From: Ilumatobacteraceae bacterium
GTDB lineage: Bacteria > Actinomycetota > Acidimicrobiia > Acidimicrobiales > Ilumatobacteraceae
Direction: 5' to 3'
DNA: 64,000 bases
Assembly (NCBI GenBank): GCA_022843125.1
Contig: JALHOG010000001.1
Coordinates: 132,088 to 196,087 of the forward strand
Below the pieces are notes generated by a model that was not told where the DNA came from, searched no databases, and saw only the letters and a list, made by a program, of their open reading frames with translations. This document shows, one piece after another, positions 37,898 to 46,127 of this stretch. Within the stretch, counting starts at the first letter, position 1; the number at the start of each line of letters is the position of its first letter. Position numbers and translations under genes: made by a program.

Positions 37898-38800
37898 ATG
37901 AGCCAGGACCCGACGAAGCGGAGCTCGGAGCGCGTGCGTCACGTCGAACTCGCGGCGTGCTCGATGAGCGAGGTCGCCGACGCCAAGCGCGGCCAGACCG
38001 TGTCGGTGTGCATCCCGTGCCGTGACGAGGCGGCCACGATCGGACAGCTGTGCACCACGATCCGTCACGAGCTCATGGAACGTGTGGCGCTCGTCGACGA
38101 ACTCGTCGTCGTCGACGACCGCAGCACCGACGACACCGCAGGTGTCGCTGCGGGGGCGGGGGCCATGGTGGTGCCGATCGAGAAGATCCACCTCGAGCAC
38201 GGCGACGGCAACGGCAAGGGCAACGTGCTGTGGGCGAGCCTGCTCGCGAGCCATGGCGACATCGTTGTCTGGATCGACGGCGACATCACCAGCTTCGAGC
38301 CCGAGTGGGTCGCCCGGCTGGTCGCACCGCTGCTCGACGACCCTGCGATCGCGCTGGTGAAGGCGTTCGCGCATCGCCCGCAGAAGATGGGTGGGGGTGG
38401 TCGAACCACCGAGCTGGTGGCGCGACCCCTGATGTCGCTGTACTTCCCCGAGCTGGCTGCGCTGCAGCAGCCGCTCTCAGGAGAGTACGCGGGTCGTCGC
38501 AGCGTGCTCGAGGAGCTCCACTTCGTCGAGGGGTGGGGAGTCGAGATGGGCCTCCTCATCGACATCGCGCAGCGCTACGGCGCCTCTGCGATCGCCCAGA
38601 TCGACGTCGGGGTCCGCGAGCACTTCCACCGGTCGCTCGAATCGCTCAGCGTGCAGGCCGCCGAGGTGATGGCGACGATGCTCAAGCGGGTGCCGAGCGG
38701 CAGCCTGCTCGACGACGAGCACCCCGTGCTGCGCCGCGCCGACGGGTCACGCGTCCACCTCAACCTCGCCGAACGCCCCCCGGTCGCAACCCTGCGCTGA
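37898..38800 (+). CDS. gpgS: Glucosyl-3-phosphoglycerate synthase (GT81)
   Basis: A 300-residue GT-A glycosyltransferase. VSVCIPCRDEAATIG begins the nucleotide-sugar fold, VVDDRSTDDTAG follows, the metal-binding DxD is WIDGDI, and QQPLSGEYAGRRSVLEELHF is the GpgS signature. It transfers glucose from NDP-glucose to 3-phosphoglycerate, the first step to glucosylglycerate and, in mycobacteria, to methylglucose lipopolysaccharides. GGAGG 6 bases before the ATG fixes the start. Divergent from the FolP2-like gene, the same neighbour as in M. tuberculosis, though there both run on one strand. Confidence 0.9.
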   Translation: MSQDPTKRSSERVRHVELAACSMSEVADAKRGQTVSVCIPCRDEAATIGQLCTTIRHELMERVALVDELVVVDDRSTDDTAGVAAGAGAMVVPIEKIHLEHGDGNGKGNVLWASLLASHGDIVVWIDGDITSFEPEWVARLVAPLLDDPAIALVKAFAHRPQKMGGGGRTTELVARPLMSLYFPELAALQQPLSGEYAGRRSVLEELHFVEGWGVEMGLLIDIAQRYGASAIAQIDVGVREHFHRSLESLSVQAAEVMATMLKRVPSGSLLDDEHPVLRRADGSRVHLNLAERPPVATLR

Positions 38801-38832
38801 TCAGAGCGCGGGGACGATCGGCACTGGAGCGT

Positions 38833-39927
38833 TCAGTGCTTGGTGTTGCGGCGGCGTCGGGCGTGACGGTCGAGGGCGAGTTCGACGAGGCGGTCGATGA
38901 TCTCGGGATACGTGAATCCGCTCGCGATGAGCATCTTCGGGAACATCGAGATCGGCGTGAAGCCCGGCATCGTGTTGACCTCGTTGCACAGGAAACCGCG
39001 GGCGCGTCCTGACTCTTCGAGGAAGAAGTCGCACCGGGCGAGGCCTTCGCAGCGCAGGGCCCGGTACACGTCGAGCGCCATCTGCTGGACCGTTGCGACC
39101 TGGTCGTGCGTGAGCGCGGCCGGCACGAGGCCCACGCTGGCGTCGTTCACGTACTTGTCGTCGTAGCTGTAGAACTCGTCGCCTGGGACGATCTCGCCGG
39201 GGACCGAGACGAACGGGTCGGTGTTGCCGATCACCGCCACTTCGATCTCGCGACCGGTGATGCCCTCCTCGACCACGATCCACTCGTCGTAGGTGAGCGC
39301 GTAGGCGATCGCGTCGCGGAGCTCCTCCACCGTCTTCGCCCTCGACACGCCGACCGACGATCCCATGTTGGCCGGCTTCACGAAGCAGGGCAGCCCGAGC
39401 TCGTCGGCCAGCTCGGCCGGGAGGCCTGGTGTGAGCTGGTGCTCGGCGAACGCCCGATAGCGCGCCTGGGGCACCCCGGCGGCGTTCAGCACCTGCTTGG
39501 CCATCGCCTTGTCCATCGCAACCGCCGAGCCGAGAACCCCTGCTCCCGCGTAGGGGACGTTGGCGAGCTCGAGCAGACCCTGGACCGTGCCATCCTCACC
39601 CATCGGCCCGTGGAGGAGCGGCAGTACCACGGTGCGCTCCGGCCCGTCGGCGGCCTCGCCGAGCACGAGCGACGGGGCGAGCGACTCGCCGCGTGGATCG
39701 AGGCGGGCCGGCAGCCGGTGCGCACCGTCGGCGAGTGCGGCGGCTGCCTCGGTGGCGAGCGCCCACTCACCCTCGGTCGAGATGCCGATCGGCGTGATCC
39801 GGTACCGGTTCGGGTCGGCGGCGGCCAACACGTGAGCCGCTGTGGTACAGCTCACGTCGTGCTCGGCCGACTGGCCTCCGAACAGCACCACGAGGTGGAT
39901 GCGGTCGTGGATGCGGTCGGCGCTCAC
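38833..39927 (-). CDS. ddl: D-alanine-D-alanine ligase
   Basis: A 364-residue ATP-grasp ligase making the D-Ala-D-Ala end of the peptidoglycan stem. LFGGQSAEHDVSCTTA is the N-terminal signature, PLLHGPMGEDGTVQGLLEL the substrate region, MDKAMAKQVLNAAG and CFVKPANMGSSVGVS the ATP-grasp fold, and NEVNTMPGFTPISMFP the Mg2+-binding C-terminal motif. GTG start at 39927, with TACCGT 7 bases upstream. The murF gene runs divergently 25 bases away, so the two wall-precursor enzymes share a promoter region. Confidence 0.95.
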   Translation of the reverse strand: MSADRIHDRIHLVVLFGGQSAEHDVSCTTAAHVLAAADPNRYRITPIGISTEGEWALATEAAAALADGAHRLPARLDPRGESLAPSLVLGEAADGPERTVVLPLLHGPMGEDGTVQGLLELANVPYAGAGVLGSAVAMDKAMAKQVLNAAGVPQARYRAFAEHQLTPGLPAELADELGLPCFVKPANMGSSVGVSRAKTVEELRDAIAYALTYDEWIVVEEGITGREIEVAVIGNTDPFVSVPGEIVPGDEFYSYDDKYVNDASVGLVPAALTHDQVATVQQMALDVYRALRCEGLARCDFFLEESGRARGFLCNEVNTMPGFTPISMFPKMLIASGFTYPEIIDRLVELALDRHARRRRNTKH

Positions 39928-39934
39928 CCGTGCG

Positions 39935-39944
39935 ACGGTACCGT
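39935..39944. promoter_or_regulatory. Shared divergent -10 boxes of ddl and murF
   Basis: The palindrome ACGGTACCGT at 39935-39944 supplies TACCGT on both strands. The minus-strand copy (39935-39940) is 7 bases from the ddl GTG, the plus-strand copy (39939-39944) 8 bases from the murF GTG. The two promoters overlap almost entirely. Confidence 0.5.
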
Positions 39945-39952
39945 TTCGGACC

Positions 39953-41242
39953 GTGAGGTTGCTGGCATCCCAAGTAGCGCAGGCGGTGGGCGGACGGTTG
40001 GTCGGCCCGGACGCCGTGGTCGACGGAGCGTCATTCGACTCGCGGACGGTGCGACCGGGGGAGTTGTTCGTCCCTCTGGTCGCCGACCGCGACGGTCACG
40101 AGTTCATCGACGGTGCTCGCGGATCGGGAGCGGCGGCCTACTTCACGTCACACCCGGCGCGAGGTGGCACCGCGATCGAGGTGCTCGACACGGCACACGC
40201 CCTCATGGATCTCGCCCGATGGGCGCGCGGGCGGCTCGACGTACCGGTGGTCGGGATCACGGGCAGTGTCGGCAAGACGAGCACCAAAGACCTGGTCGCC
40301 GTCGCGCTCGGTGCGACCCGGCGGGTCACGGCCAACGTCCGCAGCTTCAACAACGAGCAGGGGCTGCCGGTGACCATCCTCGGCGCCCCCGACGACGTCG
40401 AGGCGCTGGTGCTCGAGATGGGCATGCGCGGGTTCGGACAGATCACCGAGCTGTGCGCGATCGGGCAGCCGACGATCGGCGTGGTCACTGCGGTGGCGGC
40501 CGCGCACACCGAGAAGGTGGGAGGGATCGAGGGCGTCGCGATCGCCAAACGTGAACTCGTCGAGGCCCTTCCGGCGTCAGGCACAGCCGTGCTCAACGCC
40601 GACGATCACCGGGTGGCGGCGATGGCGCCGCACACGGCAGCCGCGGTGATCACCTACGGCGCGGCGGGGGACGTGCGGCTCTCGGCGGTCACGCTCGACG
40701 AGCTGGCGCGCCCATCGTTCCGCATCGAGAGCCCGTGGGGCGGGGCCGACGTTCGCCTCGCGGTCAGCGGAGCCCACATGGCTGCCAACGCGGCCGCGGC
40801 GCTGGCCGTGACCGGGGTGGTGGAAGACTCGATCGACGCTGCGGTCGAGGCGCTGGTCGGTGCCACGGTGTCGGGCGCTCGGATGGAGGTCACGCGGGCG
40901 GCAAGCGGAGCGATCGTCGTGAACGACGCATACAACGCGAACCCGGATTCGATGCGGGCGGCGTTGAACGCGCTGTCGGAGATCCGAGCCGACCGGCGCG
41001 TCGCCGTGCTCGGTGTGATGGCCGAGCTCGACGATCCGGCCGCCGGGCACCGCGACGTGGCGGCGCACGCTCGCTCGCTGGGCATCGACCTGATCGCGAC
41101 CGGCACCGACCTCTATGGCGTCGAACCGGTCGACGATCCGCTCGCCGCGCTCGGCCCCATCGGCCACGGGGATGCGGTGCTCGTCAAGGCGAGTCGCGTC
41201 GCAGGGCTCGATCGTCTCGCCGCTGCGCTGCTCGAATCCTGA
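39953..41242 (+). CDS. murF: UDP-N-acetylmuramoyl-tripeptide - D-alanyl-D-alanine ligase
   Basis: A 429-residue Mur ligase that adds the D-Ala-D-Ala dipeptide to the UDP-MurNAc tripeptide. The N-terminal UDP-binding domain has DSRTVRPGELFVPL, the central ATPase GITGSVGKTSTKDLVAVAL (P-loop from residue 101), then SFNNEQGLPVTIL, and the C-terminal domain VVNDAYNANPDSMRAALNAL. GTG 39953 is supported by TACCGT 8 bases upstream. It ends 12 bases before the convergent MFS gene. Co-regulation with ddl is likely from the shared promoter. Confidence 0.95.
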   Translation: MRLLASQVAQAVGGRLVGPDAVVDGASFDSRTVRPGELFVPLVADRDGHEFIDGARGSGAAAYFTSHPARGGTAIEVLDTAHALMDLARWARGRLDVPVVGITGSVGKTSTKDLVAVALGATRRVTANVRSFNNEQGLPVTILGAPDDVEALVLEMGMRGFGQITELCAIGQPTIGVVTAVAAAHTEKVGGIEGVAIAKRELVEALPASGTAVLNADDHRVAAMAPHTAAAVITYGAAGDVRLSAVTLDELARPSFRIESPWGGADVRLAVSGAHMAANAAAALAVTGVVEDSIDAAVEALVGATVSGARMEVTRAASGAIVVNDAYNANPDSMRAALNALSEIRADRRVAVLGVMAELDDPAAGHRDVAAHARSLGIDLIATGTDLYGVEPVDDPLAALGPIGHGDAVLVKASRVAGLDRLAAALLES

Positions 41243-41254
41243 TCGGGTGAGCGC

Positions 41255-42538
41255 TCAACTGCTGAGCGGGGCGCCACCGAGGTCCTCGGACAGGAACGCG
41301 TCGCGATCGAGTCGGCCGAGGTCGGTCCACCAGGCGAGGAACAGAGCGAATCCCGCTCCTGCGAGCATGACCCACCGTGCGCCGACTTCGTCGACGATCG
41401 GCCCGGCAATCAAGATGCCGACGGGGACCGTGCCGCCGAACGACATGAACCACAGCGGCATGACCGACCCGCGCTCGGCGTCGGTCAGGTTCTGCTGGAG
41501 CACCGTGATCATGGACGTCGCGGTCATGAAGTACACGAAGCCCAGCGCGAAGCCGATCGGGTAGGCAGGCCCCGACGAGCGCACGAGGGCGAACCCTGCC
41601 AGGCACACAGCGAATGCACTGAACCCCCACGGGACGAGTCGGCGCTTGTCGACGTTCGCGAGCCACGACCCCACCGCCAGCGCGCCGAACAGCGCACCTG
41701 ACCCCCACACGACGTAGAGCAACTTGTACTCCGCCCCGGTGGGGTCGAGCCCGAAGTTCAGGCGCGCGACCGACGGGAACAGGCCGACGAACGGCAACGA
41801 CACGAATGAGAAGAGCGACATCGACAGCAGCACACGCGACAGCACGGCTCGCCGTCGTGCGATGTTGATGCCGGTCGTGAGGCGCCGCCACCCCTGCTCG
41901 GGATGGTTGGTGGTGACGGACGGCAGGGGGTTGCGGAGCAGCGGAACGATGAGCAGCACGTAGGTCGCGGCATTGACGAGGAACAGCGCTGCGGTCCCGA
42001 ACCCGAACACCGAGAGCAGCGCCGCCAGCGCGGGGCCCAGGATTCGGCTGCCGTTGATCATCGCCGAGTTGAGGCTCACGGCGCCCGGCAGGTCGCGTCG
42101 GTCGACCAGCATCGGCATGCTCGCCGAGAACGCAGGGGCGTTGAGCGCATTGGCGGTGCCGATCGCGAACTGGACGGCAAAAAGGCTCCACAGCGGTGCA
42201 TGCCAGTGCACGAGGCCGGCCAGCCCCACCGATCCGGCGAGCATCACGATCTGCATGGCGACGACGAAGCGGGTCCGGTCGACCCGGTCGGCGAGCACCC
42301 CGGCCGGCAGCGAGAGCAGCAGCAGCGGGCCGAGCTGGGTGAACACGAGGAGGCCCACCAGGGTGGCCGACCCGGTGCGGTCATCGATGTACGCGGGCAG
42401 GATGAAGTTCTGCATCCACGTGCCGACGTTCGAGCAGGTCGTCGCGATGAACAGGGCGCGGAATTGTGGATACGACAGGGCCGCGCGCGCCGTGCCCGGG
42501 GTGTGCGGGTGGTGCAGTGGGTCGGCGGTCGTGCTCAT
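41255..42538 (-). CDS. MFS transporter, EntS/MFS_3-like exporter
   Basis: A 427-residue protein with about 12 membrane segments. It starts like the MFS_3 group (LSYPQFRALFIATTCSNVGTWMQ), with the A-motif region LPAGVLADRVDRTRFV between TM2 and TM3 and GTANALNAPAFSASMPMLVD. Related exporters pump siderophores or small toxic compounds by proton antiport; the cargo is unknown. The frame is open to 42643, but the Met at 42538 gives the typical short N-terminus before TM1; ATG 42595 is the alternative. It overlaps no neighbour and faces a zinc-ribbon gene divergently. Confidence 0.82.
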   Translation of the reverse strand: MSTTADPLHHPHTPGTARAALSYPQFRALFIATTCSNVGTWMQNFILPAYIDDRTGSATLVGLLVFTQLGPLLLLSLPAGVLADRVDRTRFVVAMQIVMLAGSVGLAGLVHWHAPLWSLFAVQFAIGTANALNAPAFSASMPMLVDRRDLPGAVSLNSAMINGSRILGPALAALLSVFGFGTAALFLVNAATYVLLIVPLLRNPLPSVTTNHPEQGWRRLTTGINIARRRAVLSRVLLSMSLFSFVSLPFVGLFPSVARLNFGLDPTGAEYKLLYVVWGSGALFGALAVGSWLANVDKRRLVPWGFSAFAVCLAGFALVRSSGPAYPIGFALGFVYFMTATSMITVLQQNLTDAERGSVMPLWFMSFGGTVPVGILIAGPIVDEVGARWVMLAGAGFALFLAWWTDLGRLDRDAFLSEDLGGAPLSS

Positions 42539-42636
42539 CGTCTCGGAGTGGTCGAGCAGGTGCTTGACCCGCCGGTCAAGGTAGTCGGCGAGCATCCACC
42601 ATCGACGGCCCGGTTGCGCGCGAGCGTGGTGGGTGC

Positions 42637-42834
42637 ATGTCACAGGTCACGTCTTCGTCGCCGTCCGCGCCGCTGTCGGCGCCCGCCTCACTCGTCGCGT
42701 CCGACACCACAGGATCGTGCCGCTCGACGCTCGGGACCTATCCGGAGTGCCCGCTGTGCGGCGGTTCGCTCTTCCCGGAGCATGCGCACTTCAAGTGCTC
42801 CGGCTGCGGGTGGCGCGACAGCTGCTGCGACTGA
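42637..42834 (+). CDS. Small zinc-ribbon protein
   Basis: A 65-residue protein. The first 30 residues are Ser/Ala-rich and look disordered. The rest is a zinc ribbon, CPLCGG, HAHFKCSGCGWRDSCCD, with CxxC-x14-CxxC spacing and extra Cys at the end. The YPECPLCGGSLFPEHAHFKC pattern recurs as a free-standing small protein in actinobacteria, so it should be real. ATG 42637 begins 98 bases outside the chosen MFS start and the gene lies 12 bases before the PCD-VOC gene; possibly one transcript. No function known. Confidence 0.7.
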   Translation: MSQVTSSSPSAPLSAPASLVASDTTGSCRSTLGTYPECPLCGGSLFPEHAHFKCSGCGWRDSCCD

Positions 42835-42846
42835 CACAGTCGGGGG

Positions 42847-43500
42847 ATGCAGTACACCACGGTGACCCCGGAGGAGCTCGAGGCCCTCGACGGGCTCGAC
42901 GAGTGGCGTCACCTCCTCGGTGCCCTTCACGCAACGTTCCGGGCGCGCTCGTTCCCTGCGGCCGCCGAGCTCGCCGTCGCCTTCGCCGACGCGGCAGAGC
43001 GCGCCGTGCATCATCCCGACCTCGAGATCCGGTACCCGGGCCGCGTCCACGTGGTGCTGACCACCCACGAGACCGGCGGGCTGACGACGGCCGACGTCGA
43101 CCTCGCCCGTGAGTACGGCGCGATCGCCGCGGAGGCCGGTGCCACCGCCGAACCACACGCCGCCGAAGCGATCGAGATCGCGCTCGACACGATGGACGTC
43201 GATGCGATCCGCCCGTTCTGGGCGGCGGTGCTCGATTACCGCGAGGAGGGAGAGGTCAACCTCGTCGACCCGCGGCGAGCAGGCCCTCCGATGTGGTTTC
43301 AGCAGATGGACGAACCGCGCACCGAGCGCGGGCGCTTCCACATCGACATCACGGTGCCCCACGACATCGCCGAGCAGCGCATCGCCGCAGCGCTCGCGGC
43401 AGGCGGCCGCATCGTCAGCGACGCGCACGCCCGGTCGTGGTGGGTCCTCGCCGACGCCGACGGCAACGAAGCCTGCATCTGCACCTGGCAGGACCGCTGA
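42847..43500 (+). CDS. Pterin-4a-carbinolamine dehydratase-like - VOC fusion
   Basis: A 217-residue two-domain protein. Residues 1-100 carry the PCD-like pattern: DEWRHLLGALHATFRARSF, then ADAAERAVHHPDLEIRYPG and VVLTTHETGGLTTADVDLA, with the HHPD histidines that act in dehydration of 4a-hydroxytetrahydropterin. Residues 115-217 are a glyoxalase/VOC half-domain (DVDAIRPFWAAVLDY, GRFHIDITVPHDI, WWVLADADGNEACICTW). Such fusions are annotated in actinobacteria, mostly as VOC proteins. The actual reaction is not known. Starts 12 bases after the zinc-ribbon gene. Confidence 0.82.
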   Translation: MQYTTVTPEELEALDGLDEWRHLLGALHATFRARSFPAAAELAVAFADAAERAVHHPDLEIRYPGRVHVVLTTHETGGLTTADVDLAREYGAIAAEAGATAEPHAAEAIEIALDTMDVDAIRPFWAAVLDYREEGEVNLVDPRRAGPPMWFQQMDEPRTERGRFHIDITVPHDIAEQRIAAALAAGGRIVSDAHARSWWVLADADGNEACICTWQDR

Positions 43501-43515
43501 CCGAGCCTGTGACGT

Positions 43516-44559
43516 TCAGCCGTTGATCAGGTCGGCGAGCATCGCGAGCTGGCCGGCCTGGCCGCTGAGCAGGACCGTGGTGAGGCAGGTCTCCTTCCAG
43601 CGGGCGAGGTCGTCGCGGATCTTGTCGATCGGGCCGATCAGCGCGACGTCCTCCACCATCTCGACGGGGATCAGCGCGGCCGCCTCCTGCTTGCGGCCCT
43701 CCAGGTAGAGCTCCTGGACCTTGGTCGCGACCTCTTCCCATCCCATGCGGGCGAACACGTCGAAGTGGAAGTTGGCGTCCTTCGCCCCCATGCCGCCGGC
43801 GTAGAGCGCGACGAACGGGCGCATCAGGTCGGCGCACTGCTCGACGTCGTCGCCAGGGATGACGGTCAGCATCGACGCCACCTCGAAACGGTCGGCTTTC
43901 GCCGGGTCGCCGCTCGCGGCGAACCCCTCCGCGAGGCGGGCGCGATACCAGGCGTCCTCCTTGGGGGAGAAGAACAGCGGCAGCCATCCGTCGCAGATCT
44001 CGGCCGCGAGAGCGACGTTCTTCGGGCCCTCGGCGCCGAGGTAGATCGGGATCTCGTTGCGGAGTGGATGCACCGTCGACTTGAGCGGCTTGCCGATCCC
44101 CATGCCGTCCGTGCCGGTGTACGGCATGTCGTAATGCTTGCCGTGGAACTCGACGGGTCCCTCCCGCCGGACGATGTCGCGCACGATCTGCACGTACTCG
44201 CGGGTGCGCTCGAGTGGTCGCGGGTACGGGCGGCCGTACCACCCCTCGACCACCTGGGGGCCCGAGGCACCGAGCCCGAGGATGAACCGGCCGCCGCTCA
44301 GGTGATCGAGCGTGATCGCCGACATCGCCGTCGCCGCGGGCGTGCGCGCCGACATCTGGACGATCGACGTGCCGAGCTTGACCCGCTCGGTCTGCGCGCC
44401 CCACCACGCGAGCGGCGTCAACGCGTCGGAGCCGTACGCCTCGGCCGCCCACACCGAGTCGAAGCCGAGCCGGTCGGCCTCCTTGATGCCCTCGAGCGCG
44501 CCGGCGGGCGGTCCCGACGACCAGTAGCCGGTGGAATAGCCGAGCTTGAAATCCGTCAT
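43516..44559 (-). CDS. LLM-class F420-dependent oxidoreductase
   Basis: A 347-residue luciferase-like TIM barrel. KLGYSTGYWSSGPPAGAL, then EADRLGFDSVWAAEAYGSDALTP, IVQMSARTPAATAMSAITLDHLSGGRFILGLG, and later GAEGPKNVALAAEICDGWLP are family marks. The ARTPAATAM stretch is typical of F420-using actinobacterial members that reduce or oxidise diverse substrates. ATG 44559; the open frame extends to 45078 only as shadow of the ArfB gene. Divergent from ArfB with 39 bases between starts. The substrate is unknown. Confidence 0.86.
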   Translation of the reverse strand: MTDFKLGYSTGYWSSGPPAGALEGIKEADRLGFDSVWAAEAYGSDALTPLAWWGAQTERVKLGTSIVQMSARTPAATAMSAITLDHLSGGRFILGLGASGPQVVEGWYGRPYPRPLERTREYVQIVRDIVRREGPVEFHGKHYDMPYTGTDGMGIGKPLKSTVHPLRNEIPIYLGAEGPKNVALAAEICDGWLPLFFSPKEDAWYRARLAEGFAASGDPAKADRFEVASMLTVIPGDDVEQCADLMRPFVALYAGGMGAKDANFHFDVFARMGWEEVATKVQELYLEGRKQEAAALIPVEMVEDVALIGPIDKIRDDLARWKETCLTTVLLSGQAGQLAMLADLING

Positions 44560-44598
44560 CGCAGCAGCTTGGCAGAGCCCAGCTGGCAGGCTGGAGCC

Positions 44599-45030
44599 GT
44601 GAACGCAGACGCGACGCCGGACGATGCCCTCGTGGTGACGAGATCGGTGCGGGTGCCCCGCCGCGAGCTCGAGGTGTCGTTCAGCGCGTCCGGCGGGCCG
44701 GGCGGCCAGCACGCCAATCGATCGAACACACGAGTCGAGTTGCGTTTCGACATCGCCGCATCGTCGGCATTCGGACCGGGGCAGCGCGCTCGAGTCATCG
44801 AGCGGTTGGGGAGCGAGATCCGGATCGTCGCGGATGACGAACGGAGTCAGTTGCGGAATCGCTCGCTCGCCGAACGGCGGCTCGTCGACAAGCTCCAGGC
44901 CGCACTCCACGTCGAGCCACCCCGCCGGCCGACCAAACCCACGAAGGCGTCGAAGCGACGCCGGGTCGAGGGCAAGCAGCGACGCAGCGAGGTCAAGCGA
45001 GCCCGTGCCCGCCCCACCCGAGACGACTGA
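44599..45030 (+). CDS. arfB: ArfB-like peptidyl-tRNA hydrolase (GGQ domain)
   Basis: A 143-residue release-factor-type protein. FSASGGPGGQHANRSNTRVE contains the GGQ motif that hydrolyses the peptidyl-tRNA ester, followed by the RNRSLAERRLVDKL helix. The Arg/Lys-rich C-terminal tail (RRPTKPTKASKRRRVEGKQR) should insert in the mRNA channel of stalled ribosomes, as in ArfB/YaeJ. No codon-recognition domain is present. GTG start at 44599; CAGGCT 6 bases upstream is a weak match to the leaderless box. Convergent with the homocysteine methyltransferase. Confidence 0.88.
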   Translation: MNADATPDDALVVTRSVRVPRRELEVSFSASGGPGGQHANRSNTRVELRFDIAASSAFGPGQRARVIERLGSEIRIVADDERSQLRNRSLAERRLVDKLQAALHVEPPRRPTKPTKASKRRRVEGKQRRSEVKRARARPTRDD

Positions 45031-45049
45031 CCCGCTACGACCGATCAGG

Positions 45050-46048
45050 TCAGCGAGTGCGGCGGGGGCGCCGCTCACGTGGTGTGGGCAACGCCTGTGC
45101 GGGGGTGTTGGTGAGTGGGCCGATCGTCTCGACGATCGTCTCGATCGAGGGCGCCGTACCCCGCTGGTGAGCGTCGAGCGCTCGCTTCATCTCGGCGAGG
45201 TGCTCCGGCGACGTGCCGCAGCAGCCGCCGATGATGCTCGCGCCCGAGTCGACTGCGAGCGTCGCGTACTGGGCCATCAGCAACGGATCGCCCGAGTAGA
45301 CGATCTCGGTTCCCTGGAACTGTGGGATGCCGCAGTTGCTCTTGGCGATGATGCGTGCCGTGGGGTGCTGGATCTCCTGCACGGCGACGAGCAGGTCGGA
45401 GGCGCCGACGCCGCAGTTCGCCCCGATCGCGACGGGCTGCACCGGCAGGTCGGCGAACACGCCTGCGAGGTCGGCCGGTGCGAGGCCCATCATCGTGCGG
45501 CCGGCAGTGTCGAACGAGCCTGTGACCGAGTAGGGCAGGCCGACGGCGATCGCCGCACGGGCGGCCGCACGCATCTCCTCGGCGGCCGACTTCGTCTCGA
45601 TCCAGGCTACGTCGGCGCCGCCGTCGCGGAGGCCTTCGGCCTCCTCGCGGAACGCATCGAAGGCGTCGTCCTCGCTCATCGTCCCGAGCGGTTGGATCAG
45701 CTCGCCGGTGGGACCGACCGACCCGGCGACCAGGACGGGGTGGTCGGCGCGGGCGGCGACGTCGCCGGCGAGCTCGGCGGCCCGCCGTGCGATCTCGTAG
45801 GTGCGGTCGCCATTGCCGTGCAACGCCAACCGGTACCGATTGCAGCCGAACGTGTTGGTGAGGATGATGTCGGCGCCGGCGTCGACGAACGCCTGGTGGA
45901 GCGCGGTCACCTTCTGCGGCTGTTCGAGGTTCCAGAGCTCGGGCGGCTCACCCGGGCCGAGGCCCATCTCGAAGAAGTTCGTGCCGGTCGCCCCGTCGGC
46001 CAGCAGCGGCCGGTCGAGCGCGATGAGTTCGTCGAAGGTCGTCCGCAT
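45050..46048 (-). CDS. Homocysteine S-methyltransferase family protein
   Basis: A 332-residue TIM-barrel methyltransferase of the BHMT/MmuM and MetH-N type. LLADGATGTNFFEMGL opens the barrel, GADIILTNTFGCNRYRL follows, and zinc is bound by Cys in GANCGVG and the pair in IIGGCCGTSPEHLAEM. Family members make methionine from homocysteine with betaine, S-methylmethionine or methyltetrahydrofolate; the donor here is not clear, and no cobalamin domain is fused. ATG 46048; a GTG at 46057 also fits. TAGCCT lies 9 bases upstream, a weak leaderless match. Confidence 0.88.
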   Translation of the reverse strand: MRTTFDELIALDRPLLADGATGTNFFEMGLGPGEPPELWNLEQPQKVTALHQAFVDAGADIILTNTFGCNRYRLALHGNGDRTYEIARRAAELAGDVAARADHPVLVAGSVGPTGELIQPLGTMSEDDAFDAFREEAEGLRDGGADVAWIETKSAAEEMRAAARAAIAVGLPYSVTGSFDTAGRTMMGLAPADLAGVFADLPVQPVAIGANCGVGASDLLVAVQEIQHPTARIIAKSNCGIPQFQGTEIVYSGDPLLMAQYATLAVDSGASIIGGCCGTSPEHLAEMKRALDAHQRGTAPSIETIVETIGPLTNTPAQALPTPRERRPRRTR

Positions 46049-46127
46049 GATGGACACAGGCTATCGCTGGAGCGCCTTGGCTCGCTCGGGTGTCAACCGT
46101 TGCGTTCCCCGCTCGGCAACGTCGCGG

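Noticed and set aside
41252..41268. Hairpin CGCTCA/TGAGCG between the murF and MFS stops, considered as a bidirectional terminator.
   Set aside because: Only 6 bp with a 5-base loop and no T-tract; too weak to call in such GC-rich sequence.
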